Origin: DASTPP01 sp035762175
GTDB lineage: Bacteria; Myxococcota_A; Polyangia; Polyangiales; Polyangiaceae
Direction of reading: 5' to 3'
Assembly: GCA_035762175.1 (NCBI GenBank)
Contig: DASTPP010000064.1
Span: 17,745 to 81,744, forward strand
Length of the DNA stretch: 64,000 nucleotides
Shown one piece after another: positions 1-8,695 of the stretch (the first letter of the stretch is position 1; every line of letters begins with the position of its first letter). Position numbers and translations under genes: made by a program. The notes beneath the pieces are model-generated. The model had not been told where the DNA came from. It worked only from the letters and a program-made list of their open reading frames with translations, and did not search any database.

Positions 1-1384
1 CGTCGGCCGCCTGGGGCGCGCCCGCCCCGGCCCCCGCCCAGAGCGCCGACAGGCGCGCGAGCTCTTCGTCGACCACCTCGACGCTGACGCGGCCGCCGCG
101 GGCGAGCGTGGCCATGCGCGTGACCGAGGCGTTCAGATCGCGGAAGTTGCCCGTCCACAAAGACGAGGGCGCGCGGGCGAAGGCGAGGTAGCGCTCTTTC
201 GCCTCGCGGCTCATGGTCACGTTCGCCCCGAGCGCCCGGCCCGCCTGCTCGAGCTCGTAGCGCAGGTTCGGCTCGATGTCTTCGGGCCGCTCGCGCAAGG
301 CCGGCAGGTGGAAGGACCAGAGGTTGACGCGCGCGAGCAGGTCGTCGCGGAAGCGCCCCTCGTTGATGCGCGCCCCGAGGTCGCGGTTGGTGCCGGCGAT
401 GAGCTGGAAGTCGCTCTCGACCTGGCGGTCGGAGCCCATCGGGTAGAAGACCTTCTCTTCGATCGCCCGCAGCAGCATCGCCTGCTCGTCGAGCCCGAGC
501 TCGCCGATCTCGTCGAGAAAGAGCAGCCCCCCGTTCGCCCGCTGCAAGAGGCCCGGCCGGTCTTTGAGCGCGCCGGTGAAGGCGCCCTTGACGTGCCCGA
601 AGAGCGTCGACATGGCCGCGTCGCCCCGCAAGGTGGCGCAGTTGACCGGCACGAACTCGCCGCCGAGCTGGCGGCGCGCGCGCTTCAGCTCGTAGATGCG
701 CTTGGCCAGCTGCGTCTTGCCGGCGCCGGTCGGCCCGGTCAAGAGCATCGGCGCGCGCGAGGCCACGGCCACCCGCTCGATCCGGTCGATCAGCCGGTTG
801 AAGGCCGCGTTCTTCGTCTCGATGCCCGCCTTTAGAAACGAGGCCCCCTCTTGCCGCTCGACGTCGAAGCGCGCCGCGAGCCGGTCGTACTTCGACAGGT
901 CGAGGTCGATGATCGCGTACGAGCCGACCGAGCCCGGGCCGTCGCCCTTGCGCGGCGGCGAGGTCTGCAAGAGCCGCCCCGGCAGCCGCCGCGACTCGGC
1001 CAAGAGAAAGAGGCAGATCTGCGCGACGTGCGTGCCCGTCGTGATGTGCACGAGGTAGTCTTCGCGCTCGGGCCGGTAGGGGTAGTTCTTGGCGAAGTCG
1101 TGCAGCGCGCCGTAGACCTCTTCGAAGTCCCACGCGTCGGCGAACTCGATCTCGTGGCGCGCCACCTCGGTCTCGGGCGAGACGCGCCCGATGTCTTCGA
1201 TCACCGTGTCGGCGAGCGGCCGCGCCTTCTGCGGGTAGAGCAGGTCGAGGCGGCGCACCAAGAGGTCGGGGTGCTGGCAGAGCGCGACCGAGGGGCGCCA
1301 GCGCTCCCACCGGGCGGCGGTGGCGCCGCCGTCGAGCGTGGTGCCGAGGAAGCCGAGAACGACCGTGTCGAGGGCGCGCGCCAT
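1..1384 (-). CDS. rtcR: RtcR, sigma-54-dependent activator of the RNA repair operon (C-terminus cut by window edge)
   Basis: The 461 residues present begin with the RtcR N-terminal region (residues 1-185, the CARF-type sensor domain of the family, thought to sense RNA ends or fragments). A AAA+ sigma-54 activator core follows: Walker A GPTGAGKT at 217-224, sigma-54 contact loop GAFTGA at 267-272, and Walker B LLFLDEIGEL at 287-296. The ATG at 1384 begins a typical RtcR start (MARALDTVVLGFLG). The protein is normally about 530 residues, so roughly 70 C-terminal residues with the Fis-type HTH lie outside the window. It is divergent from rtcB-rtcA, the classical arrangement, and should activate them from the sites at 1389-1416. 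Identification is firm; the ligand is inferred from the family. Confidence 0.93.
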   Translation of the reverse strand, partial: MARALDTVVLGFLGTTLDGGATAARWERWRPSVALCQHPDLLVRRLDLLYPQKARPLADTVIEDIGRVSPETEVARHEIEFADAWDFEEVYGALHDFAKNYPYRPEREDYLVHITTGTHVAQICLFLLAESRRLPGRLLQTSPPRKGDGPGSVGSYAIIDLDLSKYDRLAARFDVERQEGASFLKAGIETKNAAFNRLIDRIERVAVASRAPMLLTGPTGAGKTQLAKRIYELKRARRQLGGEFVPVNCATLRGDAAMSTLFGHVKGAFTGALKDRPGLLQRANGGLLFLDEIGELGLDEQAMLLRAIEEKVFYPMGSDRQVESDFQLIAGTNRDLGARINEGRFRDDLLARVNLWSFHLPALRERPEDIEPNLRYELEQAGRALGANVTMSREAKERYLAFARAPSSLWTGNFRDLNASVTRMATLARGGRVSVEVVDEELARLSALWAGAGAGAPQAAD

Positions 1385-1388
1385 GCCG

Positions 1389-1416
1389 TTTCTAAGAATC
1401 TATCTTACTTTCTAAG
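1389..1416. promoter_or_regulatory. Putative RtcR upstream activating site (direct repeat TTTCTAAG)
   Basis: TTTCTAAG occurs at 1389-1396 and again at 1409-1416, exactly 20 bp apart (about two helical turns). It lies in an AT-rich island of an otherwise extremely GC-rich intergenic region. The repeat starts 5 bp from the rtcR start codon and about 110 bp upstream of the sigma-54 promoter of rtcB, a normal enhancer distance. The binding assignment is inferred from position and repetition. Confidence 0.5.
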
Positions 1417-1523
1417 CCTTTTACCAGCCGCCGCCGCTTCGTTTTCGCCCCCGCCGCCCGGGCCGCGCCGAAGGCGGCCCGAAACGCGGCCCCGCCCCGC
1501 GCGCGGGCGCGGGCGCGCCGCGC

Positions 1524-1540
1524 TGGCACGGCGCCTGCGT
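1524..1540 (+). promoter_or_regulatory. Sigma-54 promoter of rtcBA
   Basis: TGGCACG-N4-CTGCG: GG at 1525-1526 and GC at 1537-1538 are 12 bp apart, matching the -24/-12 sigma-54 consensus (TGGCACG-N4-TTGCW) with one change in the -12 box. It sits 22 bp upstream of the rtcB start and faces it, as expected for an RtcR-controlled operon. Confidence 0.8.
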
Positions 1541-1561
1541 AAGCTCCCCCCCGAGGGAGCC

Positions 1562-2791
1562 ATGGAAACGCGCACGTACGACGTCATTGCGAACGAGAAG
1601 GGTGCCCCGGTCAAGGCGTGGACGCGGGGGGTGCCGGTCGAGGCCGACGCGGTCGAGCAGCTCAAGCGGCTCGCGTCGCTGCCCTTCGTCCACCGCTGGG
1701 TCGCCGCCATGCCGGACGTGCACGCGGGCGTCGGGGCGACGGTGGGCAGCGTGGTGGCGACGGACCGCGCCATCATCCCCGCCGCGGTCGGCGTCGACAT
1801 CGGCTGCGGAATGATGGCCCTCGAGACGACGCTGCGCGCCGAACAGTTGCCCGACGACCTCGGCCCGCTGCGCGCGGCGATCGAGGCGGCGGTGCCGCAC
1901 GGCCGCACCGACGACGGCGGCCCGAACGACCGCGGCGCCTGGCGCGACCCGCCCCCGGCCGTGGCCGCGGCGTGGGCCGCGCTCGCGCCCCGCTTCCAGA
2001 AGATCGTCGACAAGCACCCGCGCGTCGGCCGCTGCGCGACCGCCGAGCACCTCGGCACGCTCGGCACCGGCAACCACTTCATCGAGGTCTGCCTCGACGA
2101 GCGCGGCCGCGTCTGGCTGATGCTGCACTCGGGCTCGCGCGGGCTCGGCAACCGCGTCGGCCGCCACTTCATCGAGCTCGCGAAAGCGGAGATGCGCCGC
2201 TACTTCATCAACCTGCCGGACGCCGACCTCGCCTACCTCGTCGAGGGCACGGCGCACCTCGGCGACTACCTCGAGGCGCTCTCGTTCGCGCAAGACTTCG
2301 CGGCCGAGAGCCGCGCGCTCATGATGCGGGCGACGCTCGCGGCGCTGCGCGCGCTGCCGGGCCTGCCGCCCTTCGAGGCGGGGGCGCTCGCGGTCAACTG
2401 CCACCACAACTACGTCGCGAAGGAGCACCACTACGGCAAGGACGTCTACGTCACGCGCAAGGGCGCGGTGCGGGCGCGCGAGGGCGACCTCGGCGTCATT
2501 CCCGGCAGCATGGGGGCGCGCTCGTTCGTCGTGCGCGGCCGGGGCAACGCCGAGAGCTTTCATAGCTGCAGCCACGGCGCCGGCCGCGCGATGTCGCGCT
2601 CGGCCGCCCGCCGGGCCTTCACGGTCGAAGACCACGCGAAGGCCACGGCCGGCGTCGAGTGCCGCAAGGACGCGGACGTCATCGACGAGACGCCCATGGC
2701 GTACAAGTCGATCGACGACGTGATGCGGGCCCAGCAAGATCTCGTCGAGGTCGTGCACACGCTGCGGCAGGTCGTCTGCGTCAAGGGCTGA
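1562..2791 (+). CDS. rtcB: RtcB, GTP/Mn-dependent RNA ligase (tRNA splicing and RNA repair)
   Basis: This 409-residue protein is the size of E. coli RtcB (408). RtcB joins RNA 3'-phosphate or 2',3'-cyclic phosphate ends to 5'-OH ends through a guanylylated histidine. Visible signatures are DVHAG (52-56), VGVDIGCGM with metal-binding Cys82, GTGNHF (168-173), LHSGSRG (188-194), CHHNY (280-284) and SHGAGR with the expected guanylylated His338. The ATG at 1562 is chosen because it starts conserved RtcB sequence just after the sigma-54 promoter; the frame stays open upstream but that part resembles no RtcB sequence. It is followed by rtcA and probably co-transcribed with it. Confidence 0.95.
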   Translation: METRTYDVIANEKGAPVKAWTRGVPVEADAVEQLKRLASLPFVHRWVAAMPDVHAGVGATVGSVVATDRAIIPAAVGVDIGCGMMALETTLRAEQLPDDLGPLRAAIEAAVPHGRTDDGGPNDRGAWRDPPPAVAAAWAALAPRFQKIVDKHPRVGRCATAEHLGTLGTGNHFIEVCLDERGRVWLMLHSGSRGLGNRVGRHFIELAKAEMRRYFINLPDADLAYLVEGTAHLGDYLEALSFAQDFAAESRALMMRATLAALRALPGLPPFEAGALAVNCHHNYVAKEHHYGKDVYVTRKGAVRAREGDLGVIPGSMGARSFVVRGRGNAESFHSCSHGAGRAMSRSAARRAFTVEDHAKATAGVECRKDADVIDETPMAYKSIDDVMRAQQDLVEVVHTLRQVVCVKG

Positions 2792-2806
2792 CCGACGCGC
2801 CCGCCG

Positions 2807-2858
2807 GCCCGGGGCGCCCGGGCGCCGCCGGGGGGCGGGGAGGCCGGGCGCCCCGGGC
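2807..2858. repeat. 15-bp perfect hairpin between rtcB and rtcA
   Basis: Arms 2807-2821 and 2844-2858 are perfect inverted complements (core CCCGGGGCGCCCGG) around a 22-nt loop. The hairpin is in the 161-bp gap between rtcB and rtcA. No T-run follows it, so a simple intrinsic terminator is unlikely. It could protect or attenuate the rtcBA mRNA. Confidence 0.6.
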
Positions 2859-2952
2859 GCGGGCGGCCGGGGGGTTTGCACGGGGGGGGAGGGCCCCGGG
2901 GGCGTTCGGGCCGAAGGTCGGGCGCCTCCGGGGCGTAGAATGGGAGGACGTC

Positions 2953-3969
2953 ATGCTTACCATCGACGCTTCGGTCGGCGAGGGCGGGGGCCAGATCTTG
3001 CGCACCGCCCTCGGCCTCTCGCTGCTCACGGGCGAGCCCGTGCGCCTCTCGCGCATCCGCGCGCGCCGCCAGCGCCCGGGGCTGATGCGCCAGCACCTGA
3101 CCGCGCTCCGGGCCGCCGCCCGGCTCGGGCGCGCCGAGGTCACGGGCGACGCGCTCGGCTCGACCGAGGTGTCCTTCGCGCCGAAGGGGCTCGAGCCCGG
3201 CGAGCACCACTTCGCCGTCGGCACCGCCGGCAGCACCTGCCTCGTCTTGCAGACCGTGCTGCCCGCCCTCCTGTGCGCCGCTCGGCCCTCGACGCTCGTG
3301 CTCGAGGGCGGCACGCACAACCCGCTCGCGCCCTGCTACGACTTCCTCGAGCGCGCCTTCGCCCCCCTCGTCGGCCGCATGGGGCCGCGCCTCTCGCTCT
3401 CGCTCGAGCGGGCGGGCTTCTACCCGGCGGGCGGCGGCCTGATGCGCGTCGAGGTGCTGCCCGCGCCCCGGCTCGAGCCGCTTGTGCTGCTCGAGCGCGG
3501 CGCCCGGATCTCGCGCTCGGTCACCGCGATCGTGGCGGGGCTGCCGGTCGAGGTCGCCAAGCGCGAGCTCGCCCGCGCGCGCGAGCTGCTCACCTGGGAC
3601 GACGCGACCTTCCGGCCGCGCGTGCAGCCGCGCGCCGTCGGCCCCGGCAACGCGCTGCTCGTCGAGATCGAGAGCGAGCACGTGACCGAGGTCTTCACCG
3701 CCGTCGGCGAGCGGGGGCTGCCGGCCGAGGTCGTCGCCGAGCGGGCCGCGGCCGAGGCGCTCGCCTACGAGGCGAGCGGGGTGCCGGTCGGCGAGCACCT
3801 GGCCGACCAGCTCTTGATCCCGCTCGCCTTGGCCCGCGGGGGCGCGTTCCGCACGCTCGCGCCCTCGTCGCACACGACCACGCAGGCCGAGCTGGTGACG
3901 CGGCTGACGGGCGTGCCAATTCGTCTGATTGACGAAGGCACCGGGGCCTTCCGCGTCGAGGCGGGCTGA
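2953..3969 (+). CDS. rtcA: RtcA, RNA 3'-terminal phosphate cyclase
   Basis: This 338-residue protein has the same length as E. coli RtcA. The enzyme converts RNA 3'-phosphate to a 2',3'-cyclic phosphate using ATP, via an adenylated histidine. Seen here: the family N-terminus with GEGGGQILRTALGLS (9-23), FYPAGGG (156-162) and SSHTTTQAEL near the end. His307 of that last motif corresponds to the nucleophilic His309 of the E. coli enzyme. The ATG at 2953 has a ribosome site GGAGG about 7 bp upstream. It lies downstream of rtcB under the same sigma-54 promoter. Confidence 0.94.
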   Translation: MLTIDASVGEGGGQILRTALGLSLLTGEPVRLSRIRARRQRPGLMRQHLTALRAAARLGRAEVTGDALGSTEVSFAPKGLEPGEHHFAVGTAGSTCLVLQTVLPALLCAARPSTLVLEGGTHNPLAPCYDFLERAFAPLVGRMGPRLSLSLERAGFYPAGGGLMRVEVLPAPRLEPLVLLERGARISRSVTAIVAGLPVEVAKRELARARELLTWDDATFRPRVQPRAVGPGNALLVEIESEHVTEVFTAVGERGLPAEVVAERAAAEALAYEASGVPVGEHLADQLLIPLALARGGAFRTLAPSSHTTTQAELVTRLTGVPIRLIDEGTGAFRVEAG

Positions 3970-3988
3970 CGGGGGGCCCGGAGGGGGG

Positions 3989-5185
3989 CTACGAGGCGGG
4001 GCGCAAGAAGCCGACCTCGAGCAGCAGCGAAAGGAGCGCGAGCGCCTCGCCCACCTCGAGCCCCGGCACGCGCGCCGCGATCGCGCGCGCGCTGAGCGGA
4101 GGCGGGCTCGGGCCGACGAAGAGCTCGCAGGCGCGCAGGTACGACGCCGACATCTCGACCGTCGCACGCCGCTCGGGTCCGCCCTGCTCGACGACCGCGA
4201 AGGTGACGCGGCCCGCGTCGGCCCCGCTCGGCCGCGCCTCGACGAGGAAGCTGGCGGCGGCCCGGCGGGTGAATTGATCGTCGGGGCCGGGGGCGCCCTC
4301 GCGGGGACGCGGCGTCGGCAGCACGTCGTCGGGCGCGAGGTCGGCGGCGTGGGCGACGAGCGTGCCGAGCAGCGAGGCGAGGACGGCCTCGGCGTCGGGG
4401 CGGCGCGAGGCGTCCCAGATCGCCGAGGCGTCGGCGCGAAAGGCCGGGTCGCGCACGAGCTTCGCGCGCAGCGCCGGGAGCACGGCGTCGGCCCAGGGCA
4501 GGATGGCCTGCGAGACGTGCAGCGAGACCGACTCGCGGTCGGACTCGGTCTCGTGCCAGAAGCCGCGCGGCATGTAGAGCATGGCGCCCGGCTCGAGCAC
4601 GAACTCTTCGGCGTCGTCGGGCATGCGCTCGGGCATCGGGCCCCGGGCGTAGAGCCGCAGCTCGCGCGCCATCACCCGGTCGTTCACGGCCCAGCCGGAG
4701 TTCGGGTCGGGGGCGTGGCGGTTGGGGGCGATGCGCCAGCGCTTGCGGCCGGTGATCTGGACAGTGATGAGGTTGGCGGCGTCGAAGTGCGCGCGGCTCT
4801 TCGCGCCGGGGTGGTTGCAAAAGACGTCGCAGACGACGTTGGCGGGCGGCAGGCGCCAGAGACGCGCGACCGCGTCGCGCACGGGGTCGACCTCGGCCAT
4901 GGCCTTGGCGTAGAACGTCATGCCGGCCCGGTAGAGCTTGCGCGCGACGTCGGGCGAGACTTCGGCGGCCGTCAAGACGCCGTCCCGCGTCTCGAACCAG
5001 GCGCACACGTCGCGCGTGCGGCCGGCCAAGATGTCGAGCGCCTCCCACTTGCGCAGCGCCGTCAGGGCCGCGAGCCGCCTCGCGTCGGGCCCGCGGAAGA
5101 ACGTTCGCTTTCCGCGGTACGCCTCGAGCAGGGCCCGGACGTCGGGCGGCGCGAGCCAGGCTTCGGAGAACTCGTCGGGGCTCAT
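3989..5185 (-). CDS. JmjC/cupin-type Fe(II)/2-oxoglutarate oxygenase, copy 2
   Basis: This 398-residue protein of the JmjC (cupin 8) superfamily carries the iron triad H133-x-D135 (RAHFD) and distal H211 (FWHETESD). It also has the conserved TVQITGRKRWRIAPNRHAPDP segment, split as TVQITGRKRW (141-150) and RIAPNRHAPDP. The C-terminal ~100 residues are helical and resemble the dimer/winged-helix parts of ribosomal oxygenases such as RoxA/YcfD. Substrate is unknown; the family hydroxylates protein side chains. It is a clear tandem paralogue of the gene ending 10 bp upstream and forms an operon with it. All metal ligands are intact, so both copies should be active. Confidence 0.8.
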   Translation of the reverse strand: MSPDEFSEAWLAPPDVRALLEAYRGKRTFFRGPDARRLAALTALRKWEALDILAGRTRDVCAWFETRDGVLTAAEVSPDVARKLYRAGMTFYAKAMAEVDPVRDAVARLWRLPPANVVCDVFCNHPGAKSRAHFDAANLITVQITGRKRWRIAPNRHAPDPNSGWAVNDRVMARELRLYARGPMPERMPDDAEEFVLEPGAMLYMPRGFWHETESDRESVSLHVSQAILPWADAVLPALRAKLVRDPAFRADASAIWDASRRPDAEAVLASLLGTLVAHAADLAPDDVLPTPRPREGAPGPDDQFTRRAAASFLVEARPSGADAGRVTFAVVEQGGPERRATVEMSASYLRACELFVGPSPPPLSARAIAARVPGLEVGEALALLSLLLEVGFLRPAS

Positions 5186-5195
5186 CGTGGGGCGT

Positions 5196-6389
5196 TCAGG
5201 CCGTCCGCAAGAAGCCGACGTCGAGCAGCAGCGAGAGGAGCGCGAGCGCTTCGTCGACCTCGAGCCCCGGCACGCGCGCCGCGAGGTCGTGCGCGCTCAG
5301 CGCCGGCGGCGTGGGCCCGGCGAAGAGGCGGCAGGCGCGCAGGTACGACGCCGACATCTCGACCGTCGTGCGCCGCTCGTTGCCCTGCTCGACGGCGGAG
5401 AACGTGACCATGCGCGCGCCCCCTTCGTCCCCGCCGGGCTCGACGAGCAGGCCGGTGAGCGCGCGCCGGGCGAAGCGCTCGGAGGGCCCGGGGGCGCCGT
5501 CGCGGGGCCGCGGCGTCGGCAGCACGTCGTCGGGGGCGAGGTCCCGGGCGGCGCGGCCGAGCGCGTCGAGCAGGCCGGCGAGCGTCGCCTCGTCGGCGCG
5601 GCGCCGCGACGGGTCCCACAGGGTGAAGGCGCTCGCGCGGAAGGCCGGGTCGCGCAGGAGCTTCGCGCGCAGGGCGACGAGCACGGCGTCGGCCCAGGGC
5701 ACCGGGATGTGGTGGACGTGGAGCGAGATCGAGGGCTCGTCCGACTCGGTCTCGTGCCAGTAGCCGCGCGGCACGTAGAGCACGGCGCCCGGCTCGAGCA
5801 GGTAGTCTTCGGCCTCGCCCTCGGGCATCCGGTCGGGCAGCGGGCCCTCGGCGTAGAGGCGCAGCTCGGGGCGCATGGCGCGGTCGAGCGTGGCCCAGGC
5901 GAGCGTCGGGTCGGGGGCGTGGCGGTTGGGGGCGATGCGCCAGCGCTTGCGGCCCGTGATCTGCACCGTGAGGGTGTCGACGGGGTCGAAGTGCGCGCGC
6001 GTCCGGGCGCCGGGCTGGTTGCAGAAGAGGTTGCACTGCAGGTTGCCTTCCGGCAAGGCGAGCTCGCGCGCGATCGCCTTGCGCATGGGCGCGAGCTCGG
6101 GCGGCTCTTTGACGTAAATCGTCGTGCCGCCTTGGTAGAGCTTGGCCCCGGCGCCGGGCGCGATCTCGGCGGTCATGTGCCGGCCGTCGGTGGCCATGAA
6201 CCAGGCGAGGACGTCGCCCCGCTGCGACGTAATGATGTCGAGCGGGTCCCACTTGCGCAGGGCGGCGAGGGCGCCGAGCCGCGCCGGGCCGCCCTCGCGG
6301 TAGAGCGAGCGCCGGGCGAAGAATTCGTCACGGAAGGCCGCGACGCCGAGGGGCGCGAGCCAGGTTTCGAGGTAGCCCGTCGGGCTCAT
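5196..6389 (-). CDS. JmjC/cupin-type Fe(II)/2-oxoglutarate oxygenase, copy 1
   Basis: This 397-residue protein aligns along its whole length with the next gene downstream. The iron ligands are H133-x-D135 (RAHFD) and H212 (YWHETESD). The two copies share the TGRKRWRIAPNRHAPDP block and the C-terminal motif ATVEMSASYLRAC or TTVEMSASYLRAC, but differ in the loops between. It begins 27 bp after the S9 peptidase stop, so these genes are probably co-transcribed. RoxA-like ribosomal protein hydroxylation or modification of another peptide are both possible. The neighbouring peptidase and small protein make a peptide substrate worth considering. Confidence 0.8.
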   Translation of the reverse strand: MSPTGYLETWLAPLGVAAFRDEFFARRSLYREGGPARLGALAALRKWDPLDIITSQRGDVLAWFMATDGRHMTAEIAPGAGAKLYQGGTTIYVKEPPELAPMRKAIARELALPEGNLQCNLFCNQPGARTRAHFDPVDTLTVQITGRKRWRIAPNRHAPDPTLAWATLDRAMRPELRLYAEGPLPDRMPEGEAEDYLLEPGAVLYVPRGYWHETESDEPSISLHVHHIPVPWADAVLVALRAKLLRDPAFRASAFTLWDPSRRRADEATLAGLLDALGRAARDLAPDDVLPTPRPRDGAPGPSERFARRALTGLLVEPGGDEGGARMVTFSAVEQGNERRTTVEMSASYLRACRLFAGPTPPALSAHDLAARVPGLEVDEALALLSLLLDVGFLRTA

Positions 6390-6416
6390 GCGCTTGTCTC
6401 CGGGGCGTGGTGGGGG

Positions 6417-8615
6417 CTAGGGGCGCCCCGGCGCGGGCGCCGGCGGCCGGCCCAGGTGCCAGAGCAGGAACGAGTACGCGTCGGCCATGAGCTCGGCCTG
6501 CTGGTCGCGCGTGGCGGCCGCGCCGCCGTGGCCGCCCTCGAACTCGACGCGCAAGAGCACGGGCTTGCCGCTCGCGGTCGCGGCTTGCAGGGCGGCGGCC
6601 ATCTTGGCGGGGCTCCAGGCGGGCTGGCGGGGGTCGTTGGCGCCGGTCGCGAGCAGCACGGCCGGGTAGCGGACGCCGGGCGCGACGTGGTGGTAGGCGT
6701 CGACTTCGTAGAGCCCCCGGAAGCCCTCGGGCGTGTCGACCGAGCCGAACTCTTCGGCGTTGGGGGGACCGCCCGGCCAGCGCTCGATGCGCAGCATGTT
6801 GAGGGCGCCGACGTCGATGAAGGCGGCGCCGAAGAGCTCGGGGCGGCGGGTGATGGCGCCGCCGGCGAGGATGCCCCCGGCGCTGCGGCCGTAGGCGGCC
6901 AGGCGCGCGGGCGAGGTGACGCGGGCGCGCACGAGCTCTTCGGCGCAGGCGAGGTAGTCTTCGACCGCGCGCACCTTGCGCTCGCGCAGGGCGGCGCGGT
7001 GCCAGGGCCGGCCGAACTCGCCCCCGCCGCGCACGTGCGCGACGGCGATGACGCCGCCGGCGTCGAACCAGGCGCGGCGCATGGGGCGGAAGTTGGGCGT
7101 CAGCGGGATGCCATACGCCCCGTAGCCCCAGAGCCAGGTCGGGTTCCGCCCGTCGAAGGCCGTGCCCCTGCGGGCGAGCACCGTGAGGGGCACGGCGGTG
7201 CCGTCGGCGCTCTTGGCCGAGAGGTGGCGCGCCTCGACGTCGTCGAAGCGCACCGGGCTCGGCGGCACGAGCCCGAGGTCTTCGCAGCGGCCGGTCGCCG
7301 CCGAACAGCGCAGCCAGCGCGGCTCGCGCGTCCAGGTCTCGAGGCGCAGCACGCAGCCGGGCGTCGAGGGGTCGGCGGCGAGGGCCGAGACGGCGCCCTC
7401 GGCCGGCAGGGCGATCTCGGAGGGCGGGCCGCCGCCCGGGCCGAGCGCGTAGAGGCGCGACGAGGCGCCGTCGAGCGCGCTCACGTAGAGCGCGTCGGCG
7501 CCGAGGCGCACCTCCTTGAGGACCGCGCGGCCCTCGGGCAGGATCGTGGCGACGTCGGCGACCTCGCCCCCGGCGCCGAGCGCGTAGCGCACGAGCTTGT
7601 AGCGCGGCGCCCCCTCGGCCGTCAGGGCGAAGACCTCGCGGCCGCGCAGCACGACCTCGATGAGCCCCGCGGACTTGGGGGCGATCACCCGCCAGGGCTT
7701 GGCCGGGTCGCCGAGGTCGTCGCGCCGCTTGACGGACACGACGACCGGGTCGAGCAGGCCGAGGTCGGCGAGGCCGAGCGCGAAGGGGCTCTCGGCGTGC
7801 AAGGCGAGGCGCGGCAGGTCGTACTTGGCGACGAAGGGCGAGCCCGGCAGGCCGTACCCGAAGACGGGCGGGTCGGCGCCGCCGGCGTCCAGGCGGCGGG
7901 CGTAGACGCGCATCTCGATGAGCTTGCGTTCGGCGGGGCCGCCGCTCTCGTAGCCGGGCTGCTCGGTCTCTTGGCTGTAGAAGAAGGCGTCTCCCTCGGG
8001 CGCCCACGTGACGAACGCGGCGCGGGCGTGGGGCACCGGCGGGCCGAGCGGCCGGCCGCTCGCGGCGTCGACGACGAAGAGCGTGCTGTCTTCGCCGCCG
8101 CCCTCGGACGCGCCGTAGGCGAGCGAGCGGCCGTCGGGCGAGGGGGTGAAGTAATCGACGGCCGAGAAGGCCGAAGCCTCGATGTCGACGGCGCTACGCT
8201 CGGCGCCGCCCGGGGGCCGGTGCCGGACGCGGAACTTCTGCCGCCCGGGCGGCCGCTCGGAGAAGAAGAGGCCGCCGCCCGCGACGAGCGCCTGCTCGAC
8301 CCGCGTCGTCTCGGCGTCGAGCTCGTGCAGCCGGGCGAGCATGGCCGCGCGCCCCGGCGTGCGGTCGAGCGCCCGGCGCGCGTAGTCGTTCTGCGCGCGC
8401 AGCCAGCCGACGACCTCCGGCGCCGAGGTCTCTTCGAGCCAGCGGTAGGGGTCGACGACGCGGCGGCCGAAATGTACGTCGGTCACCGGCCGGGCCGGCG
8501 TGGGCGGGGGGCGCTCGGGTCGCGGGGGCGTCACGGGTCGCGGGGCGCAAGCGAGGGCAAAGCCCGGAAGCGCCGCCGCAGCGAGGGAGCGGAGGCGGCG
8601 TCGCAAGGTCGGCAT
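6417..8615 (-). CDS. Prolyl oligopeptidase family (S9) lipoprotein
   Basis: This 732-residue protein opens with an Arg-rich, hydrophobic signal ending ALAC (Cys23), so it is probably a lipoprotein. A beta-propeller region (about 60-440) precedes the alpha/beta-hydrolase domain. The latter shows WLWGYGAYGIP, GGGEFGRPWH, the nucleophile motif GRSAGG, the acid GANDPR and the catalytic His in GGHGG, all typical of prolyl oligopeptidase. It cleaves short proline-containing peptides in the family. The signal places it outside the cytoplasm, unlike classical POP. It lies 80 bp after the 90-residue gene and 27 bp before the JmjC pair. Confidence 0.87.
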   Translation of the reverse strand: MPTLRRRLRSLAAAALPGFALACAPRPVTPPRPERPPPTPARPVTDVHFGRRVVDPYRWLEETSAPEVVGWLRAQNDYARRALDRTPGRAAMLARLHELDAETTRVEQALVAGGGLFFSERPPGRQKFRVRHRPPGGAERSAVDIEASAFSAVDYFTPSPDGRSLAYGASEGGGEDSTLFVVDAASGRPLGPPVPHARAAFVTWAPEGDAFFYSQETEQPGYESGGPAERKLIEMRVYARRLDAGGADPPVFGYGLPGSPFVAKYDLPRLALHAESPFALGLADLGLLDPVVVSVKRRDDLGDPAKPWRVIAPKSAGLIEVVLRGREVFALTAEGAPRYKLVRYALGAGGEVADVATILPEGRAVLKEVRLGADALYVSALDGASSRLYALGPGGGPPSEIALPAEGAVSALAADPSTPGCVLRLETWTREPRWLRCSAATGRCEDLGLVPPSPVRFDDVEARHLSAKSADGTAVPLTVLARRGTAFDGRNPTWLWGYGAYGIPLTPNFRPMRRAWFDAGGVIAVAHVRGGGEFGRPWHRAALRERKVRAVEDYLACAEELVRARVTSPARLAAYGRSAGGILAGGAITRRPELFGAAFIDVGALNMLRIERWPGGPPNAEEFGSVDTPEGFRGLYEVDAYHHVAPGVRYPAVLLATGANDPRQPAWSPAKMAAALQAATASGKPVLLRVEFEGGHGGAAATRDQQAELMADAYSFLLWHLGRPPAPAPGRP

Positions 8616-8695
8616 GGGCGCGGGTCGGCGGGGCCCCCAGGCGAGGGGGCGCGGCGGGGGCGCGCGAAGTCTCCCGGCGCCGGCGCGGCGGGCCC

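Noticed and set aside
851..1561. Upstream extension of the rtcB frame
   Set aside because: It overlaps rtcR antisense and includes the sigma-54 promoter. RtcB homology begins at 1562.
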